Positions 9,274 to 19,135 of a DNA stretch of 64,000 bases are shown here, piece by piece; position 1 is the first letter of the stretch, and each line of letters opens with the position of its first letter. The notes under the pieces were generated by a model, which worked only from the letters and a program-made list of their open reading frames with translations, ran no database searches and was not told where the DNA came from. The stretch comes from DAONFI01 sp035403485 (GTDB lineage Bacteria > Planctomycetota > Phycisphaerae > SM23-33): contig CAZIAZ010000001.1 of assembly GCA_964536835.1 (NCBI GenBank), positions 1-64,000 on the forward strand, written 5' to 3'. The position numbers were made by a program, and so were the translations under genes.

Positions 9274-9287
9274 CGGCAAAATAGCCG
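9274..9287. promoter_or_regulatory. Putative NrpR operator 1 (near the nrpR start)
   Basis: CGGCAAAATAGCCG: CGGCAA and TAGCCG half-sites separated by 2 bp, with one mismatch from symmetry. It is 29 bases upstream of the nrpR start codon and fits an autoregulatory site. Confidence 0.5.
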
Positions 9288-9335
9288 TTGTCCCGCCATC
9301 TGCAACAGCTATTTCAGGTTATTATAATAACTTTT

Positions 9336-9360
9336 CGGCAATAAGGAAAACTTTTTACCG
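9336..9360. promoter_or_regulatory. Putative NrpR operator 2 (wide spacing)
   Basis: CGGCAATAAG and CTTTTTACCG, inverted 10-bp arms with two mismatches around a 5-bp spacer. It has the same CGGYAA/TTRCCG-type ends as its neighbours but a wider gap, so it may be two half-sites rather than one operator. Confidence 0.4.
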
Positions 9361-9374
9361 AAAAACGGCAGTTG

Positions 9375-9388
9375 CGGCAATTTTGCCG
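9375..9388. promoter_or_regulatory. Putative NrpR operator 3
   Basis: CGGCAATTTTGCCG: perfect 6-bp arms with a 2-bp spacer. It lies upstream of the gdhA promoter candidate. Confidence 0.5.
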
Positions 9389-9422
9389 ATAACCATAATA
9401 TCACCTCAGCAGATTATCCCTA

Positions 9423-9450
9423 TTGACATTGATAATAAGTGTGATATTTA
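9423..9450 (+). promoter_or_regulatory. Candidate sigma70 promoter of gdhA
   Basis: TTGACA (9423-9428), then 16 bp, then TATTTA (9445-9450). The -35 is consensus and the -10 is weak. A palindromic operator begins 20 bases after the -10, where a bound repressor would block initiation. Confidence 0.5.
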
Positions 9451-9466
9451 TTCTTTTGCGGCTTGA

Positions 9467-9490
9467 TTAACGGCAATATATTACCGTAAA
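9467..9490. promoter_or_regulatory. Putative NrpR operator 4, over the gdhA start region
   Basis: Core CGGCAATATATTACCG (9471-9486) inside a 24-bp imperfect palindrome that extends to TTAA/TTTA on the sides. A further TATTACCGTTAA half-site follows at about 9500-9512. Its position just downstream of the promoter fits repression of gdhA. The archaeal NrpR sites described in methanogens are also short A/T-spaced palindromes (GGAA-N6-TTCC, GGTA-N6-TACC). Confidence 0.6.
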
Positions 9491-9495
9491 CATGA

Positions 9496-10893
<1,398 letters not shown>

Positions 10894-10925
10894 TTCGTCC
10901 AAAATAAATCACAACAGCAAAAAAA

Positions 10926-10960
10926 AACCGGAATGACCCATAAAAAAAGTCATTCCGGTT
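10926..10960. terminator. Bidirectional intrinsic terminator after gdhA
   Basis: AACCGGAATGAC and GTCATTCCGGTT form a perfect 12-bp stem around an 11-base A-rich loop, with A and T tracts on the two sides. It separates gdhA from the convergent superoxide reductase gene. Confidence 0.85.
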
Positions 10961-11040
10961 CTATTTTATAAATACAAACAAATTCAACAGCCTGTACCAG
11001 CAAGGAATTTTCAAACGCATACCATAGCGGGTCTGGCGGT

Positions 11041-11466
11041 TTATTTTTTATTCGTCCAGAGTCCGTGAATGTTGCACAATTCGCGGGCTTCAGGCATTTC
11101 GCAGCCGGCGCTTTTGCAGCAGCATTCGGCAATCGGGAAAAACGCCTCAGGCTTATCGCCAGGTTTAAGATATGCGCGACATAAACGATTCGCGGTACGA
11201 AGCTCTATCATCTGAATATAGTGTTCATCGGTCATCGGATGCGGCGTAGAACCGACCGTGACCTTGAAACCGCCTTCCACCTTTTCAACGACCGGTACAT
11301 GTTTTTCGGTCTTGAAATCAGCCGTCTTCGGCGTAAGTTTTTCCATAACTTTGTCGCAGCACGACAGTCCGCACTCGGTGTCACAGCAGCAAGGCTCCAT
11401 CACATCCACAACCGCGGTGCAGCCTTCGACCGTGCACTTGAATATGTCTGCTCTGTTAAAACTCAT
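11041..11466 (-). CDS. Desulfoferrodoxin-type superoxide reductase
   Basis: 141 aa from the ATG at 11466, chosen because AAGGAG lies 8 bases upstream; the longer in-frame extension lacks one. A Cys-rich N-terminal part resembling a desulforedoxin/rubredoxin-like site (CTVEGC, CCCDTECGLSCC) precedes the SOR domain. The iron ligands are visible: His in EKHVPV, two His in HPMTDEHYIQMIEL, and the Cys and His of CNIHGLW. The enzyme reduces superoxide to peroxide without making oxygen, a typical anaerobe defence in the cytoplasm. The cysteine pattern at the N-terminus is denser than the simple CxxC...CC of class I desulfoferrodoxins. Confidence 0.85.
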   Translation of the reverse strand: MSFNRADIFKCTVEGCTAVVDVMEPCCCDTECGLSCCDKVMEKLTPKTADFKTEKHVPVVEKVEGGFKVTVGSTPHPMTDEHYIQMIELRTANRLCRAYLKPGDKPEAFFPIAECCCKSAGCEMPEARELCNIHGLWTNKK

Positions 11467-11605
11467 CTTAGCTCTCCTTATCCTTATTTTTATATGCCCT
11501 TCATAATTTCTCGGCTTAAAACCACAAGTGAACGCATCCGCCATAATCAGACAAAAACTTTCTTATTTATACACAATGTTACGACGCAATTTAACCCGCA
11601 GAAAT

Positions 11606-12688
11606 TCACTTGGCACTCAACGCCCTGTCCACTATACCTTCCATGTCACCTCTCGCATTGTCGGACACTACGTTGCCGTCCTTGCCGATTACCCATACGC
11701 TCGGAATTCCTTCAATGCCATATTTCATCGCAGTCGGATCCTGCCACCCCTTACCGCTGAATGACTGCAACCAGGTATAATCGGAATGTTCCTTCAAATA
11801 GGCATCCATCGCACTTTTATCCGTATCCATGTTGATGCCAAGAACCACCACACCCTTGTCTTTATATTTGTCGTAAAATTTCTTGAGGTACTTAGCAAAC
11901 TGCCGGCACGGCCCACACCACGACGCCCAGAAATCCACTACCACCACCTTGCCCTTCATGTCGGCGGGCAATTTTAACGATTTGCCGTCCAGGAGTTTGA
12001 CATCCGCAACAAACGGCTGGCCGACAAACGCAGGCTTATCAAGCATTTTCTGTATGCGAATAAAACTTTCGTTATCGGGAAATTCCACAAGAGCCTGCGT
12101 CACGTAAGCCTTCGCAAGGTCGGGATTGTTCTTCTCCATCGCCATGCGTATCGCCAACATGAACCCCATAGCAGGATTGTAATCCTTTTTGATTATCCCC
12201 AACATCTCGTCAAGCATATTCTTGATTTCATTCTTATCCTCCGTAAGATGTATCTTCGTGCGATATTTGTACATGATGGCAAGCATCTTGGAATCCTGGT
12301 CGGCGCTTTTATCGTCAACTATGGCATCCGCGATTTTGAGAATTTCCGGCGAATATTGTTCATACGCCAGCTTATTCTGCTGCGCCAACATGAAACATGC
12401 CGTCAACTTTATAATCATCGCCTTCGAAACGTTCACCGCACCAGGATATTCAGCGATAACCGCATCCGCCTCGGCAAGCCTCTTGGTCAAAAAATCATGT
12501 ATATAATCCTGTCGCTGTTGTGGAGTCATATCGGCAGACATCTTCTGCGGCTCGGATTGCAGCTGAGCTATAGTATTTTCGGGAATGATGTTTTCACTGG
12601 CGGCGTTGGCGGTATCTGCCCGTAAAACCATACACGGCAACAGCAGGCATATCGTAGCGGCCACAATTCTAATTCTGTGCGATACCAT
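11606..12688 (-). CDS. Exported TlpA-like thioredoxin with helical N-terminal region
   Basis: 360 aa. A signal peptide (about residues 1-29, ending ANA) is followed by about 190 helical residues without a recognised domain, then a TlpA/AhpC-TSA domain starting FVGQPFVADVKLLDG. The redox motif is WASWCGPC, and the cis-Pro segment EGIPSVWVIG is present. It probably acts as an envelope thiol-disulfide reductase. The helical N-terminus plus C-terminal thioredoxin layout is common in Planctomycetota and Bacteroidota. No ccm or other redox partner is adjacent. Confidence 0.8.
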   Translation of the reverse strand: MVSHRIRIVAATICLLLPCMVLRADTANAASENIIPENTIAQLQSEPQKMSADMTPQQRQDYIHDFLTKRLAEADAVIAEYPGAVNVSKAMIIKLTACFMLAQQNKLAYEQYSPEILKIADAIVDDKSADQDSKMLAIMYKYRTKIHLTEDKNEIKNMLDEMLGIIKKDYNPAMGFMLAIRMAMEKNNPDLAKAYVTQALVEFPDNESFIRIQKMLDKPAFVGQPFVADVKLLDGKSLKLPADMKGKVVVVDFWASWCGPCRQFAKYLKKFYDKYKDKGVVVLGINMDTDKSAMDAYLKEHSDYTWLQSFSGKGWQDPTAMKYGIEGIPSVWVIGKDGNVVSDNARGDMEGIVDRALSAK

Positions 12689-12894
12689 AAATTATCTCCT
12701 TCGATAAGTTTTCCCAAACAATGATTTTACCGGCTGGTTCTCATTTCACAAATGTCATCCATTAATTTTGACATATTTTAATTATAGCGGCCCGGATATC
12801 TTCCATCGCCAGATTTCGAATTATTTTTGTTTCATTTCATAAAACTTCACTTGACGTCAGGAGCACTATCAACTACATTATTCATCCCCGTTTA

Positions 12895-12977
12895 GGGAGT
12901 GTGCCCGAGTGGACAAAGGGATCAGACTGTAAATCTGACGGCAGACGCCTTCGATGGTTCGAATCCATCCGCTCCCA
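12895..12977 (+). tRNA. tRNA-Tyr (anticodon GTA)
   Basis: 83 nt. Acceptor GGGAGTG pairs with CGCTCCC (one G.T). Anticodon loop CTGTAAA gives GTA. A long variable arm fits bacterial tRNA-Tyr, and the T-loop GGTTCGAATCC is canonical. CCA is not encoded. Confidence 0.95.
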
Positions 12978-13170
12978 ATTCCAGCATCTTAATCCGTTCG
13001 CAAAGCAGTTTTATTGCTGTTTTACTCAAAATTTCATGTTTTTTTACAAATTTCTTGTCCAGCCATGAATTTGTAACGTCTTGTCAGTAAAAATCTTATC
13101 TCAATACAAAATCCCAACCTTCTTCGAAAATAAAATAGGGTATTTTTTTAAGAAAAGTAGGGGGTTTGCC

Positions 13171-13179
13171 TGATATAAT
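13171..13179 (+). promoter_or_regulatory. Extended -10 promoter of the metallopeptidase gene
   Basis: TGATATAAT is an extended -10 (TGnTATAAT) 60 bases before the start codon. No good -35 is visible, which is usual for extended -10 promoters. The rest of 12978-13239 shows no other feature. Confidence 0.45.
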
Positions 13180-13239
13180 ATATATGTAATGCCTTACATG
13201 GCTTTCGAGTTAATACTGTGTAGAATGTGAGGGCATCGC

Positions 13240-14142
13240 ATGAGGATTACAAGACAAGGACAAATTGGCAATCTCCTGGCTGGCGAGATAACAATAGCCG
13301 CTTTTCTAATCGCTATTTTTACATACTTTACTTTTATCGCTGCCACACCAATCCAGCCTGCTATAGTAGTTCAGACCGAACATTTTCGCATTCATGCCGC
13401 AACAACTGAGCAAGCCAACAAAATAGCTTCTCTGGCAGAAAACAGTTTATATCGAATCAGTACCGAGATTCTCACATACAAATCTTCCATAACCTCAAAA
13501 ATTGACGTATTCATCTGGAGCTGCCAGCATGATTTCAGTAAGTCCCTCGCTTACGATAAAACATCAGGAACCGGCCTCAGCCGTCTGCTTCTCGCTGAAG
13601 ACGGTACAATATTGAGAAGAATCGACATCATTCCGCCGGCACCTGTTAATACCGTTCTGCCGCATGAAATCGCACACTTGCTCCTGAATGAACTTGATTT
13701 GAACAGACAGAAAGCCGGCTTGCCATCCATCCCGTTAGCCCTCCATGAAGGCATCGCAATACTGGCGGAAGGTAAATATCACGACGACTTGATAATGAAA
13801 GCAGCAGTCAAACTGTGTTGCCCGGTATCAGATAAAAACGCAGAAGCGGTTGGCCGTCTTTCCAATTTTGAAAAATTGATAGCCGCAACGAATTATGATG
13901 GTACAGGCATGGAAGTTTGCGATTTTTATGCGCAAAGCTACAGTTTTGTTGAATATCTGCATGCCGAACTCAAGCCGGAAGGCATGAACAGGCTACTCAA
14001 CGGCCTTGCAGCAGGCATGCCTTTTAACGATGCAATACAACTGGCTCTCGGCGATACATCTGCAAATTTCAAGCAGAATCTCGTTCGGAAATGGTATGCC
14101 CACTCCAATAAAAACACAGAAGCATTAATCGCGATACGATAA
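13240..14142 (+). CDS. Membrane-anchored MA-type zinc metallopeptidase-like protein
   Basis: 300 aa. One N-terminal helix (about residues 12-34) anchors a domain carrying HEIAH (in LPHEIAHLLLNEL) and, about 30 residues on, ALHEGIAILAE, whose Glu is the probable third zinc ligand. This is the gluzincin/peptidase MA layout. The catalytic domain probably faces outside the cytoplasm. GAGGG lies about 8 bases upstream of the ATG. Substrate unknown. It is a single-gene transcript between tRNA-Tyr and a convergent terminator. Confidence 0.75.
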   Translation: MRITRQGQIGNLLAGEITIAAFLIAIFTYFTFIAATPIQPAIVVQTEHFRIHAATTEQANKIASLAENSLYRISTEILTYKSSITSKIDVFIWSCQHDFSKSLAYDKTSGTGLSRLLLAEDGTILRRIDIIPPAPVNTVLPHEIAHLLLNELDLNRQKAGLPSIPLALHEGIAILAEGKYHDDLIMKAAVKLCCPVSDKNAEAVGRLSNFEKLIAATNYDGTGMEVCDFYAQSYSFVEYLHAELKPEGMNRLLNGLAAGMPFNDAIQLALGDTSANFKQNLVRKWYAHSNKNTEALIAIR

Positions 14143-14217
14143 AATAACGCATCAACATTGATAGACTTCTCTGCAAAATATCGAACAAACCAGCTATCAT
14201 GATGAAGCTCTAAATAA

Positions 14218-14254
14218 AAAAGGCGGAAGTTTTTTAGCAAAACTCCCGCCTTTT
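14218..14254. terminator. Shared intrinsic terminator between convergent genes
   Basis: A 16-bp stem (AAAAGGCGGAAGTTTT / AAAACTCCCGCCTTTT) with one mismatch and a TAGC-type loop, flanked by A and T runs, so it should work for both the metallopeptidase gene and the secretin operon. Confidence 0.85.
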
Positions 14255-14271
14255 GATAATTTGGTTTATTT

Positions 14272-16866
14272 TCAGTTATTCTGACTCATATATGCGTTTT
14301 CTTCTTCCCAGGTACCTTTGTCCTGTTCAGACTCATCAAGTATGATAATTTTCGGCTTGATGAGAATAAGCAGGGTCTGCTCATCACGTATTTTACCTTT
14401 GTTGGTGAACGCCCTGTTAATTACGGGTATCTTGCTGATAACCGGCACGCCCATTTCACGTTCAACTTCGCCCGAAAGTTTCTGGCCGCCAATCAACAAT
14501 GTACCGCCGTCCGGAACGGTAACCGTCGTCTGAATATCCTGAAGTTCAATTTCAGGCATTTCAATCGGGCTTGAACCGCCGTTGGTACTGTATACGTCGG
14601 CACTACGCATGTCTATAAGATTGACGACCTGCGGCCTAAGTGTCATGGTTACATAGCGGCGATCATGCGAAACCGTCACATCAACGTCAAGCATCGAACC
14701 TGTAGGAACATATGAAATTTCCGGATTCGGTGCGGCAGAGTTTTCAGAAACGACCCACTCTATGCCGGATATGTATGCCATCGTTCGCTGAACGCTGACA
14801 TAGGCCCGCTGGCCATTGTGCAACGTTACGCGAGGCGATGTCAAATTACGCGTGTTCTGATGAGCCTGAGTGGCTGTTATCAGGAAGTCAACCTGAATAT
14901 CATCAAGGAACGTACCTGCAATGGACATCGCCGGCTCATTCGCGACCGTACCAATACCGTTGGGCACATTTGTCTCCTGCCCCAAAACGTTCGCAAAAGT
15001 CGATGAACTCTGGTTAGCACCTATCGGCGACCATCCTTTGTTATAAACGCTTGGCGAAGTGCTTCTGGTATAGTTGTTGCTGTAGCCTGGCTGAGTTCCG
15101 TCACCCGTATAAGTAACCTGGTTACTACTGTCACTGCCATTGAGATTGAAATAGAAATCAAGGTCAACGCCAATCTGGCTGAGGAAGCCGGTGTTGACTA
15201 TGATAAAGCGGCTTTCTACAGAAACCTGAATGGTTTTGGTTTCACGAAGTTTTGCTATCAACCTTTCAATACGGCGATGATTGTCAGAAGTCTGCGTAAT
15301 CACCAGATTGCCGTTAAAAGTGCTCATGGAACCTATTTCGCCTTCAGGCCGCCAATTATTGGGGTCAATGGTGCTTTTTATAAGTTCGATAAGGGCATTT
15401 ATTGCCTCACCCTTGGTCATATTAGCTTCTTCACGGCCAGTTTCGGCAGTGTTGGTATCACTATCGTCAAAAAGCCCGCCGCCGCTACTGCCGCCGCCAC
15501 TGCTGGAATTGCTGGAAACGGCATCGCCGATGGCATCGACCTTGACACGTTCGCCGACAAAATTCGGCACGCGATGCACAAGGTCACTTATCTGATAAAC
15601 TTTGGTTTGCTTGTCCTTGTTAAGTTCTTCCTGCGTCGATATTGTTATAACGCCGGAACTCATTACATAACCAAGTTCGGTCGCACCGCCGCCGACATCG
15701 CTCAGCAGAAGCTCAAGAGCCTTGCGAAGCGAAACATTTTTCAGGTCAAGCGTAACTGTAGCAGTTCGTTCAATACCGGCTGCTTCCAAAGCGCGCCAGT
15801 TGACATAAAAATTCGCGCCGGAATATTCACGCAAAAAGTTTATGACGTCTTCAAAACTTTCGCCAGGACATTTGAGCTTCGCAATATTCATCTCCAGCTT
15901 TTCGAGCAACTGACGGTCACCTTCGGCATCAATATTACCGTCGGCAGAGTAGCGTTTACGGCCGGCAGTCAGTTCAGCCCAATCCTTGGGATATCTTATA
16001 AGTACGTACCAGGGGACCTCGGCTTTGCGGACAGAGGTCGAAAGTTTCATGCTTTCCGTTTCCAGATCGTCCATCGCTTCGCGGGTTTCCGAAAGCGTCG
16101 CTCTTCTGTCCAGATAATACTTGGTGTCCTGAGCCCAGAAATTCTGCGGGTCTATTTCCAATATCTGGTCAAGCACCTGGAGAGCTTTGTGATATTTGCC
16201 TTCGTTTCTGAGAGTCTGAACCTGGATGGTCAACTCTGCAACTTTTTTCTTGCGCTGCGATAAAGATTCCATTTCGCGTTTCTTTATCTGTTCGGTAATA
16301 GCTGCCGCCTGAACCTTCACCCGCTGGGCATTCCATTCCCGTTTTTTGGAATCTATCCAGGTAAGCTGCCGGTTGATATCGGCGGCTTTTGCGCGATACT
16401 CTTCGGACGTGAAATAGCCTTTGTTCTGGTCGAGAATGTTTTGTGCTATTTTGGCAGCCTGCTCAGCTGTTTCAAAATCCTTGACGTCCTTGGGCTGAGC
16501 CATCAGTTCCATGGAACGATTGATAGCCTTCTGTATATCATGGCTAGCCATCTGCTTGGCGACATTCCGGCGAGCCATTACATCGTTCAGAAGCGAAGAA
16601 CTGCTGCCGGCAGTCGCGGTCATTTCACGCGCATCGTTGAGTTTTTGTTGAATCGCGGCATTGCCAGGCGAAAGCTGAAGTGCCCGCTCATAGTAGTTCA
16701 CGGCGTTTTCGGGCTGGTTCATGCGAAGCGATTCGTCGCCCTTCACGACAAGCATCTGCGCTTTAATGACGTCACGCGAATCACCAACACTATCCTGCGC
16801 AAACGCAGAACTCGCCAGAGCTATAATCGCCACACTCAGCAGCGAAAGAAGACGTTTGTACAGCAC
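14272..16866 (-). CDS. Secretin (GspD/PilQ-type) with N-terminal TPR-like region
   Basis: 864 aa with a GTG start and AAAGGAG 6 bases upstream. A signal peptide (ends AFA) is followed by a TPR-like region (GDESLRMNQPENAVNYYERAL), coiled helices to about residue 260, an STN/N0 and N1-like region (LRKALELLLSDVGGG; NLVITQTSDNHRRIERLIAKL) and a C-terminal secretin barrel domain with VPDGGTLLIGG and GVPVISKIPVINRAF. It forms the outer-membrane gate for pilus or type II secretion. It is the last gene of the minus-strand operon starting at 22884. The right-hand pilus operon (50-57.6 kb) has no secretin, so this one probably serves it. A Ser/Gly-rich stretch sits near residue 460. Confidence 0.9.
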   Translation of the reverse strand: MLYKRLLSLLSVAIIALASSAFAQDSVGDSRDVIKAQMLVVKGDESLRMNQPENAVNYYERALQLSPGNAAIQQKLNDAREMTATAGSSSSLLNDVMARRNVAKQMASHDIQKAINRSMELMAQPKDVKDFETAEQAAKIAQNILDQNKGYFTSEEYRAKAADINRQLTWIDSKKREWNAQRVKVQAAAITEQIKKREMESLSQRKKKVAELTIQVQTLRNEGKYHKALQVLDQILEIDPQNFWAQDTKYYLDRRATLSETREAMDDLETESMKLSTSVRKAEVPWYVLIRYPKDWAELTAGRKRYSADGNIDAEGDRQLLEKLEMNIAKLKCPGESFEDVINFLREYSGANFYVNWRALEAAGIERTATVTLDLKNVSLRKALELLLSDVGGGATELGYVMSSGVITISTQEELNKDKQTKVYQISDLVHRVPNFVGERVKVDAIGDAVSSNSSSGGGSSGGGLFDDSDTNTAETGREEANMTKGEAINALIELIKSTIDPNNWRPEGEIGSMSTFNGNLVITQTSDNHRRIERLIAKLRETKTIQVSVESRFIIVNTGFLSQIGVDLDFYFNLNGSDSSNQVTYTGDGTQPGYSNNYTRSTSPSVYNKGWSPIGANQSSSTFANVLGQETNVPNGIGTVANEPAMSIAGTFLDDIQVDFLITATQAHQNTRNLTSPRVTLHNGQRAYVSVQRTMAYISGIEWVVSENSAAPNPEISYVPTGSMLDVDVTVSHDRRYVTMTLRPQVVNLIDMRSADVYSTNGGSSPIEMPEIELQDIQTTVTVPDGGTLLIGGQKLSGEVEREMGVPVISKIPVINRAFTNKGKIRDEQTLLILIKPKIIILDESEQDKGTWEEENAYMSQNN

Positions 16867-17211
16867 CGCTATTCTCCTTTCTGAGTTAAAAAACCCAGAT
16901 TACAAGTTATCCGTAAGGACAACACATATTACAACAGGCTTGCGGGTACAAAGACCGGCTGCCCGAACTCTTTACGCCTTATATCGACAAAATTTATCTC
17001 TTCGCTTTATCGGATTTTACAAAAATTTATAGCGTAGGAAATTACAGTATCGGCGGCTTTTAAGCAAGATTTTTTTGGCATAACATTAAAAAATCATCAC
17101 TTAAAGGCTTCTATCGGTCATTTTCACCATAATAATCGCCGTTTAGTTCAATCCGATAAAATATTTAAGGCAATCACCTTACTTGAGTATTATTTCCGCT
17201 TATTTTAAAAA
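16867..17211. other. 345-bp intergenic region before the secretin gene
   Basis: A/T-rich, no open frame of note. It contains the secretin ribosome binding site. No convincing -35/-10 pair or terminator is seen on the minus strand, but the gap leaves room for an internal promoter. Confidence 0.4.
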
Positions 17212-19083
17212 TTATTTTATTTTCCTGGTTTTCGGCATATTGGGCATTATTTCGCCTGGCATTTGCGGCTCTATTGGAACTATTTTCGTTGTTGTTTTTT
17301 TGGTTTTGCCGCTGGAAGTGCGTTCTTTTTCTTCGCGGACGACTTTTTCCACTTCCGGTTCGCCAGCCTGCGCTTCCTGAGTCATTGAACGATACTTCGG
17401 CAGCAGCAGGTCGTTTTCTCGAATACGGCTTTGAACGTTGCCGTTCACATCGAGATATACCATTTCCACCGCATCTTTCTTGACACGGCCGAATGAAGTT
17501 ATAAACCGTCTGTTGAAGTTCAGTTCTATGACAATCGCTCCCGTCTGGAAGTTCATGGCCATTTTTTCTCTTTCGCCGGAGAGTGGGTTGACTACACTCA
17601 CTTCCGATTCGCCGCCGATAGGTTGGCCAGCCTGTATCCTGTTGAACCTGGCCCGAACGAGTTGTCCCATTGCCTCGGTAAAGACCGTCACGGTCACTTC
17701 CTTGCGTTGATCGTTGGCGCCTGTGAGGAAGAATTCCATTTTTCTGCTCACCGCTACAGTGTCAGACCACGGCGACCACGGCGAAGCAACCGTTTTGACT
17801 GTTGTGGCATCCTTGATATCCTCAGGTTTGACGGATTTGGTATAGGTAAGCAGCGGATTGACGAACAGCCAGCGGAAACGGCAGCGGTATTTTTTGCCGA
17901 ATTTCAGATTTTTCGCATGGAACCACGCCAGAAGTTTGCCTGCTTCAAGCTGTGAATTGATATTCGGTATTGAACCGTCGTCAGTCGCTTCACTGTTGCG
18001 TTGCCGGCTAGCATAAGTCGGCTGATTGGGAGTCATTTCGCCCATCATCCCCATCTCAGCCGCCATTACGTTCCTATTGTATCTGCTTCTATTCGTAGCC
18101 GCGGCTGCGGGTACGGCTGGCGTACTGGCTGACGATTTTTCTTCGAAAAGTGCGGATATTTTTTCGAGCGGCATATGCTGTTGCCAGGATATCTGGCCTT
18201 CGCGGCTCCAAATCTTATAATATTCCGGCTGAAGCTCCTCTATCATCCAGTTTCGCATATCGGAAATCGCCTGCTGCACGTTTTGCAAATTTGTAGTGCC
18301 GTCCTGGGCTTCGACATAATCAGGAATGACAGGCGCACGAGCCGGCTGATTAGCATCGCCAACCGCGGCAACCGGCAGACGGAACGTTTGTATGTCGTTC
18401 ACCGGCAGCCAATGGCCGTCGGCGGCAAGTTCCTCAAATTCGACCTCGCATTTCACGGCTACTATCTGCGGAACAATAACGGTTTTTTCCAATGCCTTTC
18501 GCCATGCCGCGTCAAGCTCGGCAATCGGGTAGCAGTCTACGCCGCGCCAAACCGGCTCTTCCGCCAGAGTGCCGGAGGGCGTTCCGCTGTTATTTTCTTC
18601 CGTACCGGCACTTTCCACCAGCCGAAGTTCAAGGCCCGTCCAGTCAAACGGTTTAGCAGGCGCGGGCATGACGTTCTGCACTTTTGCCAGGTCGACCTGT
18701 TCGGTGGCTTTGAGCAGTTTGCCCCGCTGAATCATGCCGCTTATTTTCGGAGACCCGAAATCCACCGACGCCAGAACGTCATTCTGCAGAAAATCGTTCT
18801 GCTGTGCCTTGAGCGTATCCACGTAATTCCGCATTTCAAGTTCAGGAGCTTTGGCATTCTGTATGGCGGTTTCTATCTGTTTGACCGTATTCAGAATTGT
18901 CGAATCGACGGCATCGGGAGCAACTTCTTCCGTTCGGCCGCCTATGCCGGCTGGGACCTCCAAACTCATCGGAGTCGACAGACCGTAATACATGACGGCA
19001 AACAACAATGCAATCACACACAAAAGAAAAATCACTTTTTCTATATGTTTGTCAAAAAATCCTGGTCCTTGGAATCTGGCCAT
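17212..19083 (-). CDS. Pilus/secretion operon protein with one N-terminal membrane helix
   Basis: 623 aa. The cytoplasmic start (MARFQGPGFFDKHIEKV) is followed by one helix (about residues 17-37) and a long extracytoplasmic part. Two sections look beta-rich (WTGLELRLVES...; YRCRFRWLFVNPLLTYT), and the C-terminal RTSSGKTKKTTTKI tail is Lys/Thr-rich. No named family is recognised. It lies between the 525-aa protein and the secretin, so it may couple an inner-membrane platform to the secretin, like GspC/PilP, though it is much longer. Co-transcribed with its upstream neighbour across a 52-bp gap. Confidence 0.75.
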   Translation of the reverse strand: MARFQGPGFFDKHIEKVIFLLCVIALLFAVMYYGLSTPMSLEVPAGIGGRTEEVAPDAVDSTILNTVKQIETAIQNAKAPELEMRNYVDTLKAQQNDFLQNDVLASVDFGSPKISGMIQRGKLLKATEQVDLAKVQNVMPAPAKPFDWTGLELRLVESAGTEENNSGTPSGTLAEEPVWRGVDCYPIAELDAAWRKALEKTVIVPQIVAVKCEVEFEELAADGHWLPVNDIQTFRLPVAAVGDANQPARAPVIPDYVEAQDGTTNLQNVQQAISDMRNWMIEELQPEYYKIWSREGQISWQQHMPLEKISALFEEKSSASTPAVPAAAATNRSRYNRNVMAAEMGMMGEMTPNQPTYASRQRNSEATDDGSIPNINSQLEAGKLLAWFHAKNLKFGKKYRCRFRWLFVNPLLTYTKSVKPEDIKDATTVKTVASPWSPWSDTVAVSRKMEFFLTGANDQRKEVTVTVFTEAMGQLVRARFNRIQAGQPIGGESEVSVVNPLSGEREKMAMNFQTGAIVIELNFNRRFITSFGRVKKDAVEMVYLDVNGNVQSRIRENDLLLPKYRSMTQEAQAGEPEVEKVVREEKERTSSGKTKKTTTKIVPIEPQMPGEIMPNMPKTRKIK

Positions 19084-19135
19084 GTTCTCAGGCCTCCTAT
19101 CTTGTGTTTATTACAATCATCAACTACTGCGGACT